DNA from: Capsicum annuum
Lineage: Eukaryota > Streptophyta > Magnoliopsida > Solanales > Solanaceae
Assembly (NCBI RefSeq): GCF_002878395.1
Contig: NC_061120.1
Span: 92,507,006 to 92,571,005, forward strand
Length of the DNA stretch: 64,000 nucleotides
Reading direction: 5' to 3'
Notes under the pieces: generated by a model
What the model was told of the DNA's origin: nothing
Database searches by the model: none
Seen by the model: only the letters and a program-made list of their open reading frames with translations
In this document: one piece after another, positions 57,491-64,000 of the stretch
How the letters are laid out: each line of letters starts with the position of its first letter
Position numbering within the stretch: the stretch's first letter is position 1
Translations under genes and position numbers: made by a program

Positions 57491-58517
57491 TGTGAAATAC
57501 CCCAAACTTTGGCTATTACAAATTTCTCGAGTCTTGAACTTTCTGTTCATTGTACGACTCACTCCATAAGTCGTATGGTGTGGTGACGGGTCTAGGGACC
57601 CTAGTTGTAGTTGGTTAGTGTGTTACCGGCCAAGTTCTATCCTAGTTATGAGAGACTCCACAAGAGTTCCATGTTCTTATAACGAGAGGTTTAGGGTCAA
57701 ATGGTATGTTATCCAATGTCTAGCCCTTGATGTTATTCCTTAGATACAACTTGATGTTATTAGTTGTATTGTATTGTGATAAGTTGGTCAAAAGAGTCGT
57801 ATATTAGATAGAATGTGGTGTCCAACTTTCTGATCTAGTGATGAATTAAAGGTACCACTCATATGTTATGGTGATGAGTTAGAGGATCCACTCGTACCCA
57901 TCTGTGAGTTTTCCACGGCTTTTAAGCTAAGTGTATTTTGGACATTTCCAACCCAAACCCTTAAAACCTGACCTCTTAGAACACTTATTAGGCACTCATT
58001 CTACACTTTTGAAGATCAAACACTCTCTAAACTCTCTCTTAAACCTCTCAAGAAAATTGGGCTAGGGTTTCTTCAAGATGGTAATCTAGAGGCTTAAAGA
58101 TCAAATTCTCTTTGTGAATTTTCGTAACTCAGGCATGTGACCCTTCTTTCATTGTTAGATCACAAAAATCATGTGTTTTAAACATTGTTCATGAATTATT
58201 AATGGTGGTTTTGAAAAGCATGGTTGATGGTTTGAAGGCATAATGTTTGTATTGTTTTCCCATGGTTTAAATTATGATTATACATGTTTTGATAATGGTT
58301 TTGCACATGTGGGTGCTTGGGAATTGTTTTTTAAACTAAGGGGTCATGGTTAACCCTAACTTGATGGTTTTTGGCTTGAATAATGGTTTGATAATGGTAT
58401 ACCCTCAGCCAATTTGTGAAATTACCTATGAGAATAATTTTGTCACATATTGAATTATGTTATGAACCAAGGCTTTTGCCAAATTATGTAAGTGGTTGGT
58501 AAATGGTTTTATGATAG
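57491..58517 (+). mobile_element. Forward LTR-like fragment inside element A LTR
   Basis: Begins TGTGAAATACCCCAAACTTTGG exactly where the A LTR breaks. The five bases before it are GTAGG (57486-57490). The 'aaacactctctaaactctctc' and 'gggctagggtttcttcaagatgg' stretches (about 58020-58080) are of the kind found downstream of the start site in plant gypsy LTRs. No coding region is seen. It is interrupted at 58517 by the next LTR, so its end and identity are open. Confidence 0.5.
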
Positions 58518-60714
58518 TGTAATGTCCCGGGAGTACACCCTGGATGACACACGGTGCTTATGACCATAAGTGACCACAAGCTAACCCATGAACTGGTACC
58601 TGCTGTGAAAACTAAATAATAATTAAAAAAATACACATGTGCAGGATAACTGAAATGCGCCAAAAGGGTTTTAACTACTAAAATATTACTTAATCATAAG
58701 TCTAAAAACAATTGTCTGAAAATAACTAAAAATAATGACAAACTAACTGACTATTTAAAGTGTCTGAAAGCCTCTGAAACTGACTGAATAAGAGTTGATA
58801 GGACAGGCCCCAACTAACTCAACCTGACTACTGAATTGAAAATACAGAAATAAACATAATCAGCCGTCGAAATATGAGGACTCACCACAACTGTTGTTGT
58901 TGATGCACTGGAATATCTAAGTAAAGACGGTAACCTGAGTGTTTGAACCTATGATATGAGATATAATAGTGCAAGAAATGAGTATGCGGTTAGTACTTTG
59001 AATGTACTGGAATGATAGATAGGTTTAGGCTGATATGCATGGGCTTATGTGCATGAATAATAACTGACTGAATGAATAGCCTGAGATAACTGATGCATAG
59101 TTTGCCTGAAAGCTGTAAAATATGAGAATGCATAACCAAGCATATAACATGATACTGAAATAGACTATAAACTAGAATACTAAAATATGAGTACTGATTT
59201 ATCTGATAAATTCTATGCTATGGTCAAGCAAACCTGAACTGACTTTCGAATTGAGACTGGATTGAAACTGAGGGAGCTATTATCTAACCGACATGCCCCA
59301 ATATGAGCTAATTGGGGTCCAACCAGTGACCCTAGTTGAAAGGGTGTCAGTACCTTGCCATGGGTAGTAACACATGGCTGTATGGATCCACTAAAGTAAA
59401 ATCCTGATGGACTAAAGAATCACCCTCTACTGGCAGGTGCTCTAGTGAGATATGTGTCAACCCTTAACTAGTAGATTAACATCTCAACCTATGCTGGATA
59501 CGTAGTTCTGGAACACTGGGATTTCTACTAAAGGTCACACCCTCAACTGGCAGGTGATCCCTTATACCTGGGTTCGTTCGGTGCTAAATCCCACTTCCAA
59601 CTAAACTGACTCAAATTACTAAACTAATCTATGTTTGACTATTATGATAACTGACTAAACTGATAATGCTCATACATGTCTAAAACCATTCTGAAAGCAC
59701 TGAGACTAAGTAAACAACTAAATTTTAGGCATTCATAACCCCAGGACTCGATCACAATAACAATAGGAACATACTAAAGCTTCAGGAACATAATAAGTAG
59801 TCATTGTTCAAATCCAATCATTAAGCCATTTCATCAAACACTTGAGGGTCATGAGTTAAAGAATGAGAATGGTATAAACATGTAATACCAACATAATTGC
59901 AATACTAAAATTGTGGGTTAAGGATTTAACATGTGAATATCACCATTCAAATGTGTCAAGGCTAATTCCAATGAAAATAATTTGTAAACATAATATATAC
60001 ATATATAAAATTGAAATTCATGAAGTGCCATGGATATAATTCATAATAACATATAAAGATCATAATTTTAAACATTAAAATGGATTCTTGGACTCCATGG
60101 GTGAAAAGGACCCATGGATGAACATCTAACATACATTAATTGAAGAATTAATGAAAGTTCTTGGTGATTTCTTGAAGCTTGAGCTTGAATCTTGAAGAGG
60201 CTAGGGTTTGTTCTTGAGAGAAAATGGTTTTGTTTTGAGATCTTAAATCCCATGTTACGAACATATAGGGTGAAGGGAAAAGACCCAAGTGCCCTTTGAA
60301 AAATGGAAACAAAAGCTGAAAAATAAGGGGAGGGTGATGGAGCGAGCGTCGCAGACTTCGGAGCACCAAAATATTATGGGCGCCACAGGATCTATCGCGG
60401 GATCCCCTAGCACCAGACTGGAGCAAGCGTCGTGGGCTAATCGCCTGCAGCTACTATTTTGGAAGTCCAAAAATGCCCTTACGCTCGTCTAAAAATTCTG
60501 AAACTCACCCGAGATATACCCTTCATATCCCCGATAATAAATCAACTTTAAAATCGACATTCTAAGGCCGGGAAGGTTGAAAATAAGATCATAAATTTTA
60601 AGGGGCTTTGGAAATAACTAAGTCTTAACACTTAGTGAAATTTTTTTGAAGTCTTGAACCCCTTTAACGTGCAATGGTAAGCTGAAATGAGCTAGCACCT
60701 TACGGAGTCTTACA
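58518..60714 (-). mobile_element. Chromovirus-type 3' LTR (2197 bp)
   Basis: The plus strand starts TGTAATGTCCCGGGAG and ends CGGAGTCTTACA. In the sense direction it therefore runs TGTAAGACTCCG...GGGACATTACA. Minus-strand frames at 60068-60470 have no domain and are probably chance. Confidence 0.8.
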
Positions 60715-60730
60715 CTATCCCTTCCATAGG
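60715..60730 (-). other. Polypurine tract of chromovirus-type element
   Basis: Sense TATGGAAGGGATAG lies directly before the 3' LTR start TGTAAGAC. Confidence 0.6.
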
Positions 60731-60926
60731 GAACATTTATCCTTGAATGAGACTATTTAAGCTTAAAAATACTGAGGTACTGATATTACACGCTAATTAT
60801 ACATAACTAAAAATATGATTACTTCACTGAGTCTGAAACATCGTGACTAACTGAACTGATTTGTGAATGCATGCAATGACATGAAGATGATTATATGGAT
60901 GGAACTGAGGATGGAAAAGCGATAAT

Positions 60927-62340
60927 CTAAGGAAAAATGTTACTTTGAGCTGAGGCTGATCTTGTGGAGAAGAGATGAGGGTACTTGGTTCTCATATCTG
61001 CTTCTACTTCCCAAGTCGCACCATTAACGGACTGACTATACCAAAGAACTTTAACCAAGAGAACTTCTTTGTTCCTTAGTTTGCGAATCAAGAGATCTAA
61101 GATCTCGACTGGGACTTCATCATAAGAAAGGCTATCCTGAACATCTAAGATTTCTAAAGTAATAACGACAACTGGGTCAGCAATATACTTCTTTAACAAA
61201 GAGACATGAAACACTGGGTGCACTGATGCCAAATCTACAGGCAATTTAAGCTCATAAGCTACCTTTCCATAACGGCCCAAGATACTGCAAGGGCCAATAT
61301 ATCAGGGACTAGGATTCCCCTTCTTGCCAAACCTCTTCAGTCCCTTCCTGGGAGAGATTTTCAAATAAACCAAGTCTCCAACTGCAAACTTGAGATCTCT
61401 CCTACGCACATCTGCATAGAATTTCTGTCGGCTTTGGTCTGTCTTAAGCCTTTCTCTAATTAGCTGAACTTTCTCCAATGCATCAAATACTAAATCTGGA
61501 CCTATCAATATAGTCTCACCTACCTCAAACCAACCAATAGGAGATCTATATCTCCTCTCATACAGAGCCTCAAATAGAGCTATCTGAATACTAGAATGAT
61601 AACTATTATTGTAGGAAAACTCAATCAATGGCAAGTGATCATCCCAACTGCTCTTAAAGTCGATAACACAAGATCTTAATCTATCCTCTAGAGTCTGAAT
61701 GGTCCTTTCTTCCTAACCATCTGTCTGAGGGTGAAAGGCTGTACTTAGATGAACTTTGGTACCAAGACCCTTTTGAAAAACTTTCCAAAAGTGAGAGTTA
61801 AACTAAGTACCTCTATCTGAAATGATGAACAACGAGACTTCATGTAACCTAATCAACTCTCTAATATAGAGCTTGGCATAATCCTCAGCTGAATAAAATG
61901 TATAGATTGGCAAGAAATAGGTTGATTTGGTCATTTTGTCTATAATAACCCAAATCAAATCATGTTGACGATATGAATGACGCAGCCGTATCACAAATCT
62001 ATGTTTACCTCTTCATACTTCCAAGTGGGTATGATGAACTCCTATATAGTGTCGCTAGGCCTTTGGTCTTGACCTTAACCTGCTGATAATTAGCATACTT
62101 GGCTACAAACTCTGTAATATCTCTCTTCATGCCACTCCACCAATAGGTTTCTCGCAAATCATGGTACATATTAGTGGCACCTGGGTGAATAGAGTAATGT
62201 GCAGTATATGCTTCTGCAAGAATTCGCTATCTCAAACCATCAACATACAACACATACAACTACCCTGGCCAGGAAACACACCATTTTCCCCTTGGGAGAA
62301 AACTAATACTTTCTGATCATTGACTGACTCCTTCAACTTA
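60927..62340 (-). pseudogene. pol: Chromovirus-type integrase, broken
   Basis: In sense order, the zinc region near 62230-62070 has AYTAHYSIHPGATNMY and YWWSGMKRDI. Core fragments follow: LIWVIIDKMTKSTYFLPI and YIRELIRLHEVSLFIISDRG (61994-61803), the latter with the second catalytic Asp in SDRG. Next are MPLIEFSYNNSYHSSIQIAL, YRSPIGWFEVGE and KFYADVRRRDLKFAVGDLVY (61634-61302). The C-terminus (61280-60927) is FHVSLLKKYIADPVVV, VPVEILDLLIRKLRNKEV, then WYSQSVNGATWEVEADMRTK. This last is the chromodomain-like tail pattern of Tekay/Del elements in plants. Stops around 61800-61650 and a change of frame near 61290 break it. Confidence 0.85.
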
Positions 62341-62399
62341 ACTAGACTAGGATCTCTATCCTATTTTTCTTTCACTTCGGAAACTAATGAAGGCTCTGA

Positions 62400-64000
62400 A
62401 CTATTCTAAACCCATATACTACCCTCAGCTGAGTCAACCAAATGAATACCTAATCTAGCCAACTGATGAACCTCGTAAACTAACTTTTTCTTATCATCCT
62501 CTGCATAAGCAACATTACCCATAGATAATCTACTAAGGGCGTCTGCCACTACATTGGCCTTGCTCGAATGATACAAAACGTTCATATCATAGTCCTTCAA
62601 TAATTCTAACCACCTCTTCTAATTGAGATTTAACTCTCTCTACAAAAACAAATACTGAAAAGTTTTATGGTCCGTGAACACATCAACATAAACCCCATAC
62701 AAATAATGCCTCCAAATTTTCAAGGCAAAAACAATAGCTGCTAACTCAAGATCATAGGTAGGATAATTCTTTTCATGGGGTTTAAGCTTTCTTGAGGTGT
62801 AGGCTATGACCTTACCTCTCTGCATAAAAAAAAACCCAAACCGACTCTAGAAGCATCATAGTAAACAACAAACCCATCTGAGCCATCTAGCAAGGTTAAA
62901 AATGGGGTTGAGGTGAGTCGAGTCTTCAACTCTTGAAAACTCTTCTCACAAGAATATGACCACTAAAACTTGACTTTCTTTTAAGTCAATCTAGACATGG
63001 GGGCTGGAATAGATGAAAACCCTTCAACAAACCAACGGTAATAGCCAGCCAAACCCAAGAAACTCTTAATATCTGATGGAGAGATAGGTCTAGGCTAGTT
63101 TCTCACTGCTTCGGTCTTTTGAGGATCAACTCTAATGCTATCACCGGAAACAATATGTCTAAGAAAATCTATTGATCTTAGCTAGAACTTTTACTTACTG
63201 AATTTGGTAAACAACTGATGGGCTGTAAGAGTCTGCAACACTACTCTGAGGTGGTCTGCATGATCATTTTCATTACAGGAATAGACAAGGATGTCATCTA
63301 TGAAGACTATGATGAACCTATTCAAGAAATGCTTGAACAATCTATCATCAAGTCCATAAAATCTATGGGGCATTTGTTAGGCCAAAAGACATGACTAGGA
63401 ATTCAAAGTGACCATACCAAGTTTTGAAAGTTATTTTTGGAATGTCACATTCTCTAACTCTAAGCTGATGATAGCCGGATCTGAGGTTTATCTTAGAGAA
63501 ATAACTGGCACCCTAAAGTTGATCAAACAAGTCATCAATTTTGGGGATTAGATACTTATTCTTGATTGTGAATTTGCTCAACTGATGATAATTAATGCAC
63601 ATTCTAAGAGAATCATCTTTCTTTTGCATGAAAAAGAACTGGAGTGCCCTATGGGGAAACACTGGGCCTGATGAATCCCTTATCTAAGAGATCTTTCAAC
63701 TGTTCTTTTAATTCCCTAAGAAAAGCTAGAGCCAACTATTCTTTAAACTCCCTAAGGGTGGAATAGAGATAGGCTGGGTATCTGGAAGAAGGGCTATTCT
63801 AAATTCAATTTCCCTTTAAAGAGAAACTCCAAAAAGGTCTTTAGGAAACACATCTGAAAATTCCCTCACTACTGAATCTGACTCAAGACTGGGAACCACT
63901 AAGTCAGAGTCTTTGACTCAAACAAGATGGTAGACATACCCCCTGGATATCATTTTTCTTGCTTTAAGGTATGAAACAAGCTGACCTCTAAGTGTTGAAG
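62400..64000 (-). pseudogene. pol: Chromovirus-type reverse transcriptase-RNase H, partial
   Basis: RT fragments run from the window edge. The catalytic box FIIVFIDDILVYSCNENDH (about 63320-63260) keeps both Asp residues. Downstream come the connection (GYYRWFVEGFSSIPAPM near 63030) and RNase H with [39 protein letters not shown] and [12 protein letters not shown] (62825-62640). Then MNVLYHSSKANVVADALSRL (62590-62530) forms the end of RNase H. The catalytic residues I can see are intact, but at least one stop and frame change separate RT from RNase H. The first part of RT and all upstream genes are outside the window. Confidence 0.85.

Larger units (their letters stand above)
58518..64000 (-). 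mobile_element. Antisense chromovirus-type (Tekay/Del-like) gypsy element, continues past window
   Basis: The 3' LTR (58518-60714), the polypurine tract and the 3' half of pol are present. The rest (protease, gag, 5' LTR) must lie beyond 64000. The five bases before it are GATAG (58513-58517). It is less decayed than the Athila-like elements, with several frames of 60-117 codons. Confidence 0.8.

Noticed and set aside
60068..60492. Several overlapping ORFs of 60-90 codons in both directions
   Set aside because: They lie inside the chromovirus-type LTR, have no domain and overlap on both strands.

Overview
This window is plant nuclear DNA made almost entirely of decayed, nested transposable elements. 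I found no intact host gene, tRNA or rRNA. A family-level origin in Solanaceae is suggested by three things. The LINE ends in a (TTG)n-type tail followed by a 3' terminal sequence I recall from that family. A tRNA-derived SINE remnant lies at the left edge. Athila-like and Tekay/Del-like Ty3/gypsy elements are abundant. Genus cannot be decided; Capsicum is a guess from its richness in these elements. AT richness and many stop codons of the CAA>TAA, CAG>TAG and TGG>TAG kind suggest long decay of methylated heterochromatin.

Left flank (1-1687): AT-rich DNA with an antisense SINE remnant (203-396) and a Stowaway-like MITE (1248-1499). From 1688 a forward gypsy element 'D' begins. Its 5' LTR is split: 1688-2645 continues at 36435-39153, followed by an initiator-Met primer-binding site and the start of gag (39358-39599).

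The 33.8 kb gap in that LTR is an antisense Athila-like element, '#1' (2646-36434). It has a 3' LTR (2646-4004), a 3' untranslated region and a gag-protease remnant, but no reverse transcriptase or integrase. A second antisense Athila-like element, '#2' (7557-16960), sits inside its gag with a 5-bp target duplication (ACCCA/ACCTA). #2 carries gag-protease plus an ORF resembling the 'putative plant transposon protein' family, again without RT or integrase. The 5' LTR of #1 is split by a 17.3 kb antisense gag-only complex (18466-35789, AGATG on both sides) built LTR-gag-LTR-gag-LTR. This complex contains an RTE-type LINE (19195-21717) and a 1.2 kb terminal-inverted-repeat element (31737-32936).

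Right part: a forward Athila-like element (39600-44654), truncated within RT, interrupts gag of D. It abuts antisense Athila-like element 'A' (44655-57490), the only one here with gag, protease, RT, RNase H, integrase and the extra transposon-protein ORF, all degenerate. The 5' LTR of A is broken by a forward LTR-like fragment (57491-58517). That fragment is in turn interrupted by an antisense chromovirus-type element (58518 to window end: 3' LTR, integrase, RNase H, RT).

Most elements are dead. The value of the window is its readable stratigraphy and its repeated theme of non-autonomous, gag-bearing elements next to a relative that kept the enzymes.
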